From positions 1,386,501-1,450,500 of the forward strand of contig JADJVV010000001.1 in the NCBI GenBank assembly GCA_016710435.1: 64,000 bases of DNA, given 5' to 3'. The position numbers were made by a program, and so were the translations under genes. Source of the DNA: Hyphomicrobiales bacterium. Its GTDB lineage: Bacteria > Pseudomonadota > Alphaproteobacteria > Rhizobiales > Aestuariivirgaceae. Under the pieces are notes generated by a model that ran no database searches, had not been told where the DNA came from, and saw only the letters and a list, made by a program, of their open reading frames with translations. Below, one piece after another: positions 45,695 to 54,468 of the stretch (position 1 is its first letter; the number at the start of each line of letters is the position of its first letter).

Positions 45695-47530
45695 TCAAGC
45701 CGCCGTGCGCTGCGCCAGACGCGCCACCGTGATCTCGAGGTCGTGGCGGTCGAAGGGCTTGGCGAGATGCCCGTCCATGCCCGCCGCGAGGCAGGCGTGG
45801 ATGGCCTCTGGCCGTGTGTTTGCGGTGAGGGCGAGGATCGGAAGGCGTGGCACGCCGTTTTCCGCCTCCGCGGCGCGGATGAGGTGTGCCGTCTCGGGTC
45901 CGCTCAAGCCGGGCATTTCCATGTCGAGCAGCAGGATGTCGAACGGCCCGCCTGCGCCAATCGCCGCAATCGCCGCTTCCCCGGAACTCACGGCGGTGAC
46001 GCGGTGCCCGGCCTTTTCCAGGATGGTGCGGGCGATGACGGTGTTCACAGGCGTATCATCGGCCAGCAGCACGTTGAGGCTGATGCCCGCATGGGCGCGC
46101 GTGGCAATGGTGCGCAACTGTGCGGCGGCGGTGCGGATGAAGGCTGAGTCGCGCGAGGTCAGTTGTTCGACGAGAGTCGAACAGCGCACCGGGCGCATGA
46201 GATAGCCCGTGAGTGGATGCTTGAGCAGGTGTTGCAGCGGACGGCGTTCGTCCGGTGTCAGCAGGATCCAGATCTGCGGCAGCGGCTTTCCCTGCCTTGC
46301 GATGCGGCGTGCGGCCTCCAGAAGTGCGGGCCCCGAGTGCGAGTCGCAGATGATGGCATCAATATTGTTGCGCAGCAGGTGGCGCGGGTCAGTCACGCCC
46401 AGTTCCGCCGGCGTGACGACGCCCGCACCTTGCGCGCGCAACTGGCTGGCAAAATGTTCAGCGACGAAATCATTGCCAATGGCGAGGCGGAAGCGCCGTC
46501 CCGCCAGCGCCGTGCTGTGGCGGGGCATTGCATCCACGCTCGCCAGTCCGGGCAGCGTGACGGTGAGCGAGGTGCCTTGTCCCGGCGTGCTTTCGGCCGA
46601 GATGCTGCCGCCAAGGAGGTCGGTGATGCGGCGGCTGATGGTGAGGCCAAGGCCCGTGCCGCCATAGCGCCGCGTGGTTTCGGCATTGGCCTGGGTAAAG
46701 GGCTGGAAGATGCGCGACAGTTCCTCCGCCGTCATGCCGATCCCCGTATCCGACACGGTGAAGCTGAGGCCATCAGCGCCATGGCGGGCGAGCGAGATGG
46801 CAATGCCGCCCTTCTCCGTGAACTTGATGGCATTTCCTGCGAGATTGAACAGGATCTGGCGCAGCCGCATGTCATCGCCCAGCACCATCTGCGGCACATC
46901 GCTGGCAAACAGCGAGACGATCTCGATGCCCTTGGCATGGGCCCGCGGCGCCAGCAGTTCCGTGACGTTCTCGACGAGCGCGATCACGTCCACGGGCACG
47001 AACTTGTCCTTGTTGAGCGCTTCGGATTTAGCCCCGTCGAGGATTTCATCGACGATGGAAAGGAGGATGCGCCCCGAGCCGTGCGCGGTGTCGGCATAAT
47101 TGCGTTGCTCCGGCGTGAGCTCGCTTTCGAGGAGGAGGCCGAGCATGCCGATGACGCCATTGAGGGGCGTGCGGATTTCATGGCTCATGGTGGCGAGGAG
47201 GCGGGATTTTTCTTCCGCCAGTTCTTCCGCCGCGTTGCGCGCAACCTGTTCCGCCGAGAGGCCGGACTTGAGCACGCGGATCCGCTGCAGCATCTCGCGG
47301 TTGAGCAGCACATAGGCCAGCGCCGAGAGTGCCCCCGCGCCCAGCAGCAACACCAGCGCCGCCAGCAGCGGCCGCACCGACATGTAATGATTGATGAGGC
47401 CGATCAGCCCGAAGGTGAGAACGATCTCGACGCTCCAGATCGCGGCAAGCCCCGGCCGGCGCCATGCGGCGTGCCAATCCGGAAGAGCGCCGGACCGGGC
47501 TTTCCTGCTGAGGGACGAGCGTCGGTTCAT
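45695..47530 (-). CDS. hybrid sensor histidine kinase with receiver domain
   Basis: A 611-residue inner-membrane kinase. Two hydrophobic segments (about 30-75) precede a HisKA domain with the phospho-acceptor in MSHEIRTPLNGVIG, an ATPase domain (NLAGNAIKFTEKG, SDTGIGMT, GGTGLGLTISRRI), then two receiver-like modules. The first is degenerate (AIICDSHSGP, LTPDER, and Arg in place of the usual Lys in YLMRPVR). The second is canonical (LADDTPVN, DILLLDMEMPG, LTANTR, GHLAKPFD). No periplasmic sensor of any size is seen. ATG 47530 is preferred to TTG 47560. No partner regulator is adjacent, so its pathway is unknown. Confidence 0.88.
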   Translation of the reverse strand: MNRRSSLSRKARSGALPDWHAAWRRPGLAAIWSVEIVLTFGLIGLINHYMSVRPLLAALVLLLGAGALSALAYVLLNREMLQRIRVLKSGLSAEQVARNAAEELAEEKSRLLATMSHEIRTPLNGVIGMLGLLLESELTPEQRNYADTAHGSGRILLSIVDEILDGAKSEALNKDKFVPVDVIALVENVTELLAPRAHAKGIEIVSLFASDVPQMVLGDDMRLRQILFNLAGNAIKFTEKGGIAISLARHGADGLSFTVSDTGIGMTAEELSRIFQPFTQANAETTRRYGGTGLGLTISRRITDLLGGSISAESTPGQGTSLTVTLPGLASVDAMPRHSTALAGRRFRLAIGNDFVAEHFASQLRAQGAGVVTPAELGVTDPRHLLRNNIDAIICDSHSGPALLEAARRIARQGKPLPQIWILLTPDERRPLQHLLKHPLTGYLMRPVRCSTLVEQLTSRDSAFIRTAAAQLRTIATRAHAGISLNVLLADDTPVNTVIARTILEKAGHRVTAVSSGEAAIAAIGAGGPFDILLLDMEMPGLSGPETAHLIRAAEAENGVPRLPILALTANTRPEAIHACLAAGMDGHLAKPFDRHDLEITVARLAQRTAA

Positions 47531-47627
47531 GGCTCGCTTTACCCCTGCAAGCCTTGCCAAAGCATGACCCCCGTGAATCAGGGTAAAGTTTCAATAAATG
47601 CTGTGGATTGCGGGGATAGCGGGCATT

Positions 47628-49157
47628 TCAGGCCGCCCGCAGCAGGGCGGGCCGCTGCCGGTAGCTGAGGGCTTCGGCGAGATGGATGCGAGCGATCATC
47701 TCGCGCCCGTCGAGGTCGGCGATGCTGCGCGCGACGCGCAGCACCCGGTGAAAGCCGCGCGCCGAGAGGTTCATGGCTTCCGCCGCATCGCGGATGAGGC
47801 TCGTTCCAGCCGCGTCCAGCGTGGCGATCTCTTCCAGCAGCTTGCCGTCGGCCTCCGCATTGGTGCGAAGTGTGGGCCGTCCCAGCGCCCGGTAGCGCTC
47901 GGCCTGGCGCTGGCGGGCCGCGGCCACGCGCCCGTTGACGTCGGCGCTCGTTTCCTTGGGCGGCGGCAGCGTGAGGTCGGACGCCTTCACCGCCTGCAGT
48001 TCGACCTGGATATCCATGCGGTCGAGCAGCGGCCCGGAGATGCGCGCCTGGTAGTCCGCGGCACAGCGCGGGCCCTGCCGGCACACATGCCCCGGCTCGC
48101 CTGCCATGCCACACTTGCAGGGGTTCATGGCCGCGACCAGCTGGAAGCGGGCCGGGTAGGTCACGTGGTAGTTCGCCCGCGCCACCACCGTCTCGCCCGA
48201 CTCCATGGGCTGGCGGAGCGACTCCAGCACACGCGGCGAAAACTCCGGCAGCTCGTCGAGGAAGAGCACGCCATGATGAGCGAGCGCCATCTCGCCCGGT
48301 TTCGCCCGCAGGCCGCCGCCCACCAGCGCCGGCATGGAAGCGGAATGGTGAGGCGCACGGAAGGGCCGCGCCCGCGACAGCTGGCCATCCCGCAGCTCGC
48401 CCGAGAGCGAGGCGATCATGGAGACATCCAGCATTTCGCGCGCCTCCATGGGCGGCAGGATGGAGGGCAGCCGCTGCGCCAGCATGGACTTGCCGGCACC
48501 GGGAGGGCCGACCATCAGCATGTGATGCCCGCCTGCGGCCGCAACCTCCAGCGCCCGCTTGGCCGCCTCCTGCCCCTTGATGTCGGAGAGATCGGGAAGG
48601 GCCCGGGCCTCCTCCTGCAGCCGCGCCGCCGGACGGCGCAGCACCTGCGTGCCCTTCACATGATTGATGAGCTGGATCAGCGTTTCGGGGGCGAGGATAT
48701 CCACCTCCTCGCCCGCCCAGGCCGCTTCCGCACCCGAGGCCTTGGGGCAGATGAGGCCGAGGCCGTGGGCATGGGCCGTCATGGCGGCCGGAAGGGCCCC
48801 GGAAACGGACAGCAGGCTGCCATCCAGCGCCAGTTCACCCATCACCGCGTAGGACTGGAGGAAATCCGGGGGGATGACGCCCAGCGCCGAAAGAAGGGCG
48901 AGCGCGATCGGAAGGTCGTAGTGGCTTCCTTCCTTGGGCAGGTCGGCGGGCGAGAGGTTGATGACGAGGCGCTTGCCCGGAAGGGCGAGGCCGATGGCAT
49001 GCAGCGCCGCCCGCACCCGCTCCCGGCTTTCGCCCACCGCCTTGTCGGGGAGGCCGACGACCGTGAACGCCGCCTGCCCGGAAACAAATTGCGCCTGGCA
49101 ATCAATGAGAACGCCCTCCACCCCCTGAAAGGCAATTGTTGCAACCCGAGATGTCAT
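47628..49157 (-). CDS. comM: ComM-like AAA+ ATPase (YifB/Mg-chelatase family)
   Basis: A 509-residue hexameric helicase-type ATPase; in naturally competent bacteria ComM drives branch migration of incoming DNA. The N-terminal Lon-like domain (TVVGLPDKAVGESRERVRAAL, INLSPADLPKEGSHYDLPIAL) is followed by Walker A VGPPGAGKSMLAQRLP, Walker B GVLFLDELPEF, and a Cys-rich insert (MNPCKCGMAGEPGHVCRQGPRC) of the family, then DIQVELQ and the C-terminal AAA lid. ATG 49157 has AGGGG six bases before it. Whether this organism takes up DNA is not shown here. Confidence 0.94.
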   Translation of the reverse strand: MTSRVATIAFQGVEGVLIDCQAQFVSGQAAFTVVGLPDKAVGESRERVRAALHAIGLALPGKRLVINLSPADLPKEGSHYDLPIALALLSALGVIPPDFLQSYAVMGELALDGSLLSVSGALPAAMTAHAHGLGLICPKASGAEAAWAGEEVDILAPETLIQLINHVKGTQVLRRPAARLQEEARALPDLSDIKGQEAAKRALEVAAAGGHHMLMVGPPGAGKSMLAQRLPSILPPMEAREMLDVSMIASLSGELRDGQLSRARPFRAPHHSASMPALVGGGLRAKPGEMALAHHGVLFLDELPEFSPRVLESLRQPMESGETVVARANYHVTYPARFQLVAAMNPCKCGMAGEPGHVCRQGPRCAADYQARISGPLLDRMDIQVELQAVKASDLTLPPPKETSADVNGRVAAARQRQAERYRALGRPTLRTNAEADGKLLEEIATLDAAGTSLIRDAAEAMNLSARGFHRVLRVARSIADLDGREMIARIHLAEALSYRQRPALLRAA

Positions 49158-49228
49158 GTTCAGCCCCTTTACCCTCAAGACGATAGGGCGGGCCAATTCC
49201 GTCGGTCAAGAACGAAAAAAGAACAAAA

Positions 49229-49927
49229 CTACCCGAGCTTCCCCGCCACATCCGCCACGCCGCGGATGTCCTTGACCGCGAAGAAGCGCGGCGTGTCGTC
49301 CGGCACCTCTTCATGTTCGTGGTCCCACAGGATGTCGAAGGGCACGTAGACGCCATAACCTCCGGCGCGGATCATCGGCAGTACGTCGGAGCGGATGGAG
49401 TTGCCGGCCATGAGGGTGCGCTCCACCTTGCCGCCGTGGCGGCGGCAGATGCGTTCGTAGGTTTCGGGCTTCTTGTCGGAAACGATCTCCACGCCCTCGA
49501 AATAATGCGCAAGGCCCGAGGCCAGCACCTTGCGCTCCTGGTGATGCAGGTCGCCCTTGGTGACGAGCAGCAGGCGGTGGTTGCCGTGCAGCGCCTGCAG
49601 CGTCTCCTCCACATGGGGCAGCAGCTCGATCTCGTGGTCGAGCATGGTGCGGCCCATCTTGATGAGCTTGGCAATGGTCGCGGCGTCCACCGTTTCGCCG
49701 GAAATGGTGATCGCCGTCTCGATCATCGAGAGCGTGAAGCTCTTCACCCCGAAACCATAGTGGGCGATGTTGCGCTTCTCGGCCTCGGCCAGCGCATGCG
49801 CGCCTTCATCCGGCGGCAGGAGATGCGAGAACATCTCGCCGAAGGCTTTCTCCGCCGCATCGAAGTGGATGAGATTGTGCCACAGCGTATCGTCGGCATC
49901 GAAGGCGATGAGGTCGAGTGCGCTCAC
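49229..49927 (-). CDS. HAD-superfamily hydrolase
   Basis: A 232-residue haloacid-dehalogenase-type phosphatase with motif I FDADDTLWHN (nucleophile Asp), motif II LLVTKGD, and motifs III/IV around VSDKKPETY and MAGNSIRSDVLPMIRAGG. The helical cap lies between motifs I and II. Substrate unknown; small phosphorylated metabolites are usual. GTG start overlapping the gshB stop (GTGA). Confidence 0.87.
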   Translation of the reverse strand: MSALDLIAFDADDTLWHNLIHFDAAEKAFGEMFSHLLPPDEGAHALAEAEKRNIAHYGFGVKSFTLSMIETAITISGETVDAATIAKLIKMGRTMLDHEIELLPHVEETLQALHGNHRLLLVTKGDLHHQERKVLASGLAHYFEGVEIVSDKKPETYERICRRHGGKVERTLMAGNSIRSDVLPMIRAGGYGVYVPFDILWDHEHEEVPDDTPRFFAVKDIRGVADVAGKLG

Positions 49928-50862
49928 CGCCTGGCCTCGATCGCATCCCAGATCAGGGCGGCGATGTCGGCGCCGCCGAAGCGCTGCACCTGGCGGATGC
50001 CGGTGGGCGAGGTGACGTTGATCTCCGTCATGTAGTCGCCGATCACGTCGATCCCTGTGAAGATGAGGCCGCGCTTCCTGAGGTCTGGGCCGATGGCCTC
50101 GCAGATCTCGTGCTCGCGTTTGGTGAGCGTCGTCGGTTCCGCCTTGCCGCCCGCATGCATGTTGGAGCGGTGGTCGTGGGAGGCCGGGACGCGGTTGATG
50201 GCGCCCGCGACTTTTCCATCGACAAGGATGATGCGCTTGTCGCCGGCCCGCACCTCGGGCAGGTATTTCTGCGCGATGATCGGTTCCTTGAACAGCTGCC
50301 CGAACATCTCCAGCAGCGAGGAAAAGTTCTGGTCGTCCTTGTGGGTCTTGAAGATGCCCGCACCGCCATTGCCATAGAGCGGCTTCAGGATGATGTCGCC
50401 ATGGGCACGGCGGAAAGCGGCGAGTTCGTCCCAGTCGCGGGTGATGAGTGTTGCCGGCATGTAGTCGGCATAGCGCAGGATGAACAGCTTCTCGGGCGCA
50501 TTGCGCACCTCCGCCGGATCATTGACAACCAGTGTCTTCGGATGAATCTGGTCGAGCAGATGGGTGGCCGTGATGTAGCCCATGTCGAAGGGCGGGTCCT
50601 GGCGCATGAGAATCACGTCCTGCGTGGCGAGGTCGATCGTCCGGCGTGCGCCGAGCGTGGCGTGGTTGCCCTTCTCGTCGCGCACCGTCACGCCCTCGCC
50701 CGCGGCATGGAGCGAGCCGTCGCGCCAGGCCAGCGCGTTCACATGATAGTGGAACAGCTTGTGCCCGCGCCGCTGCGCTTCCAGCATCAGCGCAAAGGTG
50801 GAATCACCTGAAATGTCGATCGCTGTGATGGGGTCCATCTGGACCGCAACGGAAAGGCCCAT
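49924..50862 (-). CDS. gshB: glutathione synthetase
   Basis: Joins glycine to gamma-glutamylcysteine with ATP. The 312-residue ATP-grasp enzyme starts MGLSVAVQMDPI and has DVILMRQDPPFDMGYI, LKPLYGNGGAGIF (ATP loop), INRVPASHDHRSNMHAGG, and GIDVIGDYMTEINVTSPTGI (metal and substrate site). It lies 3 bases after the yraN-like gene and overlaps the HAD gene. gshA is not in the window. Confidence 0.97.
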   Translation of the reverse strand: MGLSVAVQMDPITAIDISGDSTFALMLEAQRRGHKLFHYHVNALAWRDGSLHAAGEGVTVRDEKGNHATLGARRTIDLATQDVILMRQDPPFDMGYITATHLLDQIHPKTLVVNDPAEVRNAPEKLFILRYADYMPATLITRDWDELAAFRRAHGDIILKPLYGNGGAGIFKTHKDDQNFSSLLEMFGQLFKEPIIAQKYLPEVRAGDKRIILVDGKVAGAINRVPASHDHRSNMHAGGKAEPTTLTKREHEICEAIGPDLRKRGLIFTGIDVIGDYMTEINVTSPTGIRQVQRFGGADIAALIWDAIEARR

Positions 50863-50865
50863 GGC

Positions 50866-51228
50866 TTACCGGTCTCCGTAGAATGCGTTTTCGATATGTG
50901 TCGGACGGAAGTTAGAAGAGACGGCGACGATGTCAAACCGGCAGTGCCCGGCGGCGGCCTTGCTGTCGCGCGCCATCCAGTTTGCCGCTGCCGCCGAGAT
51001 GCGTTTCGATTGCCGCGGCGTCACCGCGATCACGGCATCATCGACCGTGGCCCGCGCCTTGACTTCGATGAAGGCGGTGGTGGCGCCCTTGCGCATGACG
51101 AGGTCCACCTCGCCTGATCCGCATTTGAAGCGCCGCGCCAGCAGGCGGTAGCCCTTGCAGCGCAGGAACCAGAGCGCGATGGTCTCGGCCATGTGGCCGC
51201 GTTTCTCCGCCGCCTTCCGGTCTCTCAC
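50866..51228 (-). CDS. YraN/UPF0102 nuclease-fold protein
   Basis: A 120-residue protein of the UPF0102 family with a restriction-endonuclease-like core: GHMAETIALWFLRCKGYRLLARRFKCGSGEVDLV ends in the metal-binding Glu/Asp, and FIEVKAR supplies the Glu-x-Lys. The biochemical role is undefined in most bacteria. The position between rsmI and gshB is conserved in alphaproteobacteria; its start overlaps the rsmI stop by 4 nt. Confidence 0.9.
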   Translation of the reverse strand: MRDRKAAEKRGHMAETIALWFLRCKGYRLLARRFKCGSGEVDLVMRKGATTAFIEVKARATVDDAVIAVTPRQSKRISAAAANWMARDSKAAAGHCRFDIVAVSSNFRPTHIENAFYGDR

Positions 51229-52127
51229 GGCGTCGTGCCCTTGATCTTGACGATGCGGGCGAAAGCCTCGTCGCGCGGAAGACCGGTGAGCTTTGCCACC
51301 TGCTGGGCCGCCTTGCCGGCGGGAAGAGCAGCGGCGGCATCGGCAATGATGCGGGCGATCTGCGCGTCATCAAGCACGGCATCGTCTGCCACGCGCCCGG
51401 CGATGACAATCACGCATTCCCCCTTGATCGACTCGCGTGCAGAGAGAACAGCGGCGACTTCACCCGCTGATCCGCGCACCACTTCCTCATGAAGCTTGGT
51501 GAGTTCGCGCGCCACAGCCAAGGGGCGGGCGGCATCGCGGGCGGCGATGTCCGTGACGGCGGCCCGCAGGCGGTGCGGGCTTTCATAGACGATGACCGTG
51601 GACGTGCCGGCAAGCAACCCGTCGAGCACGCGCCCGCGTTCGCCATCACTGCTCGGCAGGAAACCGCCGAAGTGGAACGAGTCTGTGGCAAGGCCGGAGA
51701 GTTGCAGGGCCGTCAGCACGGCATTGGCGCCGGGGAGCGCCGTCACAGGAAGGTCCGCCTCGGCGCAGGCCCGCACCAGCCGGAAGCCGGGATCGGAGAT
51801 GAGCGGCGTTCCTGCGTCACTGACCAGCGCTATCGCCTTCCCGCTGCGCAGATCATCGAGGATCGCGGGCACAAGCTGCGACTCGTTGTGCTCGTGCAAC
51901 GCCTTCAGCGGCACACGCAGGCCGTAGCGTTCCAGCAGGCGGACGGTGATGCGCGTGTCCTCGCAATAGATGACTTGGGCGGCAGCCAGTGTTTCCAGCG
52001 CGCGCAGCGTGATGTCGCCCAGGTTTCCGATGGGCGTCGCCACGAGGTAAAGCCCCGGCGTCAGGGCCGGAGCGTCGAAGGCATGGGCGCCGATGTGGAA
52101 GCGGGGCTGAACTGGAAGGTCCGTCAT
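51225..52127 (-). CDS. rsmI: 16S rRNA (cytidine(1402)-2'-O)-methyltransferase
   Basis: Methylates the 2'-O of C1402 in the ribosomal P site. The 300-residue protein of the tetrapyrrole-methylase fold has LYLVATPIGNLGDITLRAL, YCEDTR, ALVSDAGTPLISDPG and LPGANAVLTALQLSGL. It is the first gene of the leftward set rsmI-yraN-gshB-HAD, joined by overlaps or a 3-base gap. Confidence 0.96.
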   Translation of the reverse strand: MTDLPVQPRFHIGAHAFDAPALTPGLYLVATPIGNLGDITLRALETLAAAQVIYCEDTRITVRLLERYGLRVPLKALHEHNESQLVPAILDDLRSGKAIALVSDAGTPLISDPGFRLVRACAEADLPVTALPGANAVLTALQLSGLATDSFHFGGFLPSSDGERGRVLDGLLAGTSTVIVYESPHRLRAAVTDIAARDAARPLAVARELTKLHEEVVRGSAGEVAAVLSARESIKGECVIVIAGRVADDAVLDDAQIARIIADAAAALPAGKAAQQVAKLTGLPRDEAFARIVKIKGTTP

Positions 52128-52167
52128 GGGTCATCCGGCATAATGAGGGAGGGCGCGCGGTGCAAGC

Positions 52168-53655
52168 TCAGCGGATGGGCCGTAGCGCCTGATAGAGGGC
52201 GCGGAACTGCGGCAATCGGGTTGCAAACCGGTCGCGCCAGACAGGATCGGGCTTCACTTCCGTGCTGCGCTCCGGTTTCCGGTAGAGGGCGGAGGCCGCT
52301 TCCCCTGTCACCGCCTGCCGCGCCAGCCGCGCGACACCAATGGCGCCACCCATGTCGCTCGCGGCGATCAGATGCAGCGGCCGGTCCAGCGCCGAGGCAA
52401 TCATGCGGGTCCAGAGCGGACTGCGGAAACCGCCGCCCACGGCATAAAGCGTGCGCGGCACCGTGCCGGTGGACACCAGTGCCGCATAGGCATCGGCCAG
52501 CGAGAGAGCCACGCCCTCAAGCACCGCGCGCGTGAGATCGCTGCGGTCGGTCGTCGCCTCAAGCCCCAGGAAGGCGCCGCGCATGGCGGGATCGTCATGG
52601 GGCGTGCGCTCGCCCGTGAGATAGGGAAGAAACAGCAGGCGCGACGGCTCGGCCATGCGCCGCGCCACCCGCTTCAATGTGGTGTCGAGCGTATCCTCCT
52701 CGCCGAGAACCCGTGCAAGCCAGGCGAGGGGCGATGCGCCATTGAGAAGTGCCGCCATCTGGAACCACAGGCCGGGGAGTGCATGGGCGAAGGCGTGGAT
52801 GTTCTTGTCCGGTGCCGGAACGTGGCGCGTCTTGCTGACGAAGATCTGGGCCGCGGTGCCGAGCGAGACAACCCCGTCGCCTTCGCCCACGAGGCCAAGC
52901 CCCAGCGTATTGGCAGCGGCATCGCCCGTGCCCGTGACGACGGCGATGCCGCGCGGAAGGGAAAGGGCACGCGCCGCTGCGGGGGTCAGATGCCCGGCGA
53001 TCGCATTGCCTTCGAGAATCGGTGGCAATTGCGTTGATGAAAGGCCGCAGGCCTTGGCGATGTCGTCGCACCAGCGCCGCTGTGCCACGTCGAGCATCCA
53101 CATGCCGGAGGCATCGACGGGATCGGTGGCATGACGTCCCGTGAGGCGGAAGCGGAGCGCATCCTTGGGACTGACGATCACCTCGGCTTGCGCCAGGACA
53201 TCGGGCTCATGCCGCTGCAGCCACAGCAGCTTCGGCGCCGTGAAGCCCGCCATGGCCCGTACCCCGGCGATGGCGGCGTGGCCGGGCAGCATGCGGTTGA
53301 GGTCGCGCGCCTCCGCCGTGGCCCGCCCGTCATTGTGCAGGATGCAGGCCCGCAACGGCTTGCCGTTCTTGAACAGTACCGCGCCATGCATGTGGCCGGA
53401 CAGCCCGACGGCCGAGACCGCCTTCCACTCGCGGGGCCGCAGGGAGGCCAGTTCGGCACAGGCGCGGGCCAGGGCCCGCCACCAGTCCTCCGGCGATTGC
53501 TCGGACCACAGGGCCTGGGGGCGGCGGGTCGGCACGGGGGCCGAGGCTGCGGCAATGACACGCTGGCCATCGCTCAGCACGGCCTTCAGGGCCGTGGTGC
53601 CCAGATCGATGCCAAGCACCCGGATATCGGCCCCGGCCCGTGCAACATGTGCCAT
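52168..53655 (-). CDS. xylB: FGGY-family carbohydrate kinase, probable xylulokinase
   Basis: Phosphorylates a ketopentose, most likely D-xylulose, feeding the pentose phosphate pathway. The 495-residue protein has the ATP loop LGIDLGTTALKAVL at the N-terminus, ALWSEQSPEDWW, GLSGHMHG, the catalytic Asp of DPVDASGMWMLD, and the C-terminal VGGGFRSPLW. Length and motifs fit XylB, but no xylose isomerase, transporter or regulator is adjacent, so other ketoses are possible. Its start region borders the divergent rpsT promoter. Confidence 0.85.
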   Translation of the reverse strand: MAHVARAGADIRVLGIDLGTTALKAVLSDGQRVIAAASAPVPTRRPQALWSEQSPEDWWRALARACAELASLRPREWKAVSAVGLSGHMHGAVLFKNGKPLRACILHNDGRATAEARDLNRMLPGHAAIAGVRAMAGFTAPKLLWLQRHEPDVLAQAEVIVSPKDALRFRLTGRHATDPVDASGMWMLDVAQRRWCDDIAKACGLSSTQLPPILEGNAIAGHLTPAAARALSLPRGIAVVTGTGDAAANTLGLGLVGEGDGVVSLGTAAQIFVSKTRHVPAPDKNIHAFAHALPGLWFQMAALLNGASPLAWLARVLGEEDTLDTTLKRVARRMAEPSRLLFLPYLTGERTPHDDPAMRGAFLGLEATTDRSDLTRAVLEGVALSLADAYAALVSTGTVPRTLYAVGGGFRSPLWTRMIASALDRPLHLIAASDMGGAIGVARLARQAVTGEAASALYRKPERSTEVKPDPVWRDRFATRLPQFRALYQALRPIR

Positions 53656-53677
53656 GAATGGCTCCCGAATCGCGCAA

Positions 53678-53707
53678 TTGACGCGCGGCTGGCTTCATGC
53701 CTATAAG
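53678..53707 (+). promoter_or_regulatory. sigma-70-type promoter for rpsT
   Basis: TTGACG at 53678-53683 and TATAAG at 53702-53707 are separated by 18 bases and lie about 104 bases before the rpsT start. The transcript would have a leader of roughly 95 bases. Confidence 0.55.
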
Positions 53708-53810
53708 CGCGCCATTCCGAAAGCCGTCGCCGCGCCACAGGGAGGGTCTGAAAAGTCCCATGGTTCGGGTACGGCCATTTCCGTTTGAACTTATGAAGCA
53801 GGATTGATCA

Positions 53811-54077
53811 ATGGCCAACACCTCCTCCGCCAAGAAGGCAACCCGCGTTGCCGGCCGGCGCACCATCATCAACAAGAACCGCCTCTCGGCTGTTCGCACC
53901 GCCGTGCGCAAGGTGGAAGAAGCCGTGACCTCCGGCAAGAAGGGCGACGCTGAAGCCGCCCTGAAGGCCGCTGCTCCTGCGCTGGCCCGCGGCGCCCAGA
54001 AGGGCGTGATGCACAAGAATGCTGCATCGCGAAAGATTTCGCGCCTGACCAAGCGCGTCAAGGGCATGCAGGGCTGA
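53811..54077 (+). CDS. rpsT: 30S ribosomal protein S20
   Basis: An 88-residue primary rRNA-binding protein of the small subunit, rich in Lys and Arg with long helices: MANTSSAKKATRVAGR, NKNRLSAVRTAVRKVE, KGVMHKNAASRKISRL. AGGA lies ten bases before the ATG and a strong terminator follows. rpsT directly before dnaA is a long-conserved alphaproteobacterial arrangement. Confidence 0.97.
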   Translation: MANTSSAKKATRVAGRRTIINKNRLSAVRTAVRKVEEAVTSGKKGDAEAALKAAAPALARGAQKGVMHKNAASRKISRLTKRVKGMQG

Positions 54078-54104
54078 TCAATCCGCCCGGCAAAGAGCCA
54101 CACG

Positions 54105-54138
54105 AACCCGCCCCGGCCTCGCCGCGGCGGGTTTTTTT
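54105..54138 (+). terminator. rho-independent terminator of rpsT
   Basis: AACCCGCC (54105-54112) pairs perfectly with GGCGGGTT (54126-54133), with further GC pairing inside, and the run of seven T begins at 54132. It isolates dnaA from rpsT transcription. Confidence 0.92.
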
Positions 54139-54248
54139 ATGCCTGGACGCCTGCCATCCTCCCTCCCGATGTTCCGGGAACGGATAGATTGTTAATAAAA
54201 AATGCTTTAAAAACAGAGGGGTAACAAATTCTCCCCCATGAGCACATG

Positions 54249-54428
54249 GAATCGCCCCTCACTCGCCTTCCCGCTGCAGGGCTGCGACGTCGCTGCCCCG
54301 GTTTTTGTGGTATTTCTGCAACGTCTGATTCAGGTCGCTGAATCAAGCGTTTGAAGCGTTCAGCCCGTCCACGCCGCAGCGCACCCGGGAATTCTTTGAC
54401 TCTCCGTATACGGATCATTCACGGATTC
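54249..54428. promoter_or_regulatory. cluster of five GANTC methylation sites upstream of dnaA
   Basis: GANTC occurs at 54249, 54327, 54340, 54398 and 54424. At about 60-65% GC one site per roughly 280 bases is expected, so five in 180 is a clear excess. CcrM methylates GANTC in alphaproteobacteria, and in Caulobacter the methylation state of the dnaA promoter sets when dnaA is transcribed; the same is inferred here. Confidence 0.6.
54326..54345. repeat. 8-bp perfect inverted repeat carrying two GANTC sites
   Basis: TGATTCAG (54326-54333) and CTGAATCA (54338-54345) flank a GTCG spacer. Each arm contains one GANTC site. It could be a dimer operator in the dnaA promoter or a hairpin in the transcript. 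Confidence 0.6.
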
Positions 54429-54459
54429 AATTTGCGCCGCCCGGAAGCCCCTCTGTAAG

Positions 54460-54468
54460 TTGTCCACA
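54460..54468 (+). promoter_or_regulatory. near-consensus DnaA box
   Basis: TTGTCCACA differs from the consensus TTATCCACA at one base. It lies 255 bases before the dnaA start and could mediate autoregulation by DnaA. No second box of this quality was found in the gap. Confidence 0.5.

Noticed and set aside
54192..54210. CtrA box (TTAA-N7-TTAA) upstream of dnaA
   Set aside because: Two TTAA occur, but with 11 bases between them, which does not fit the CtrA spacing.
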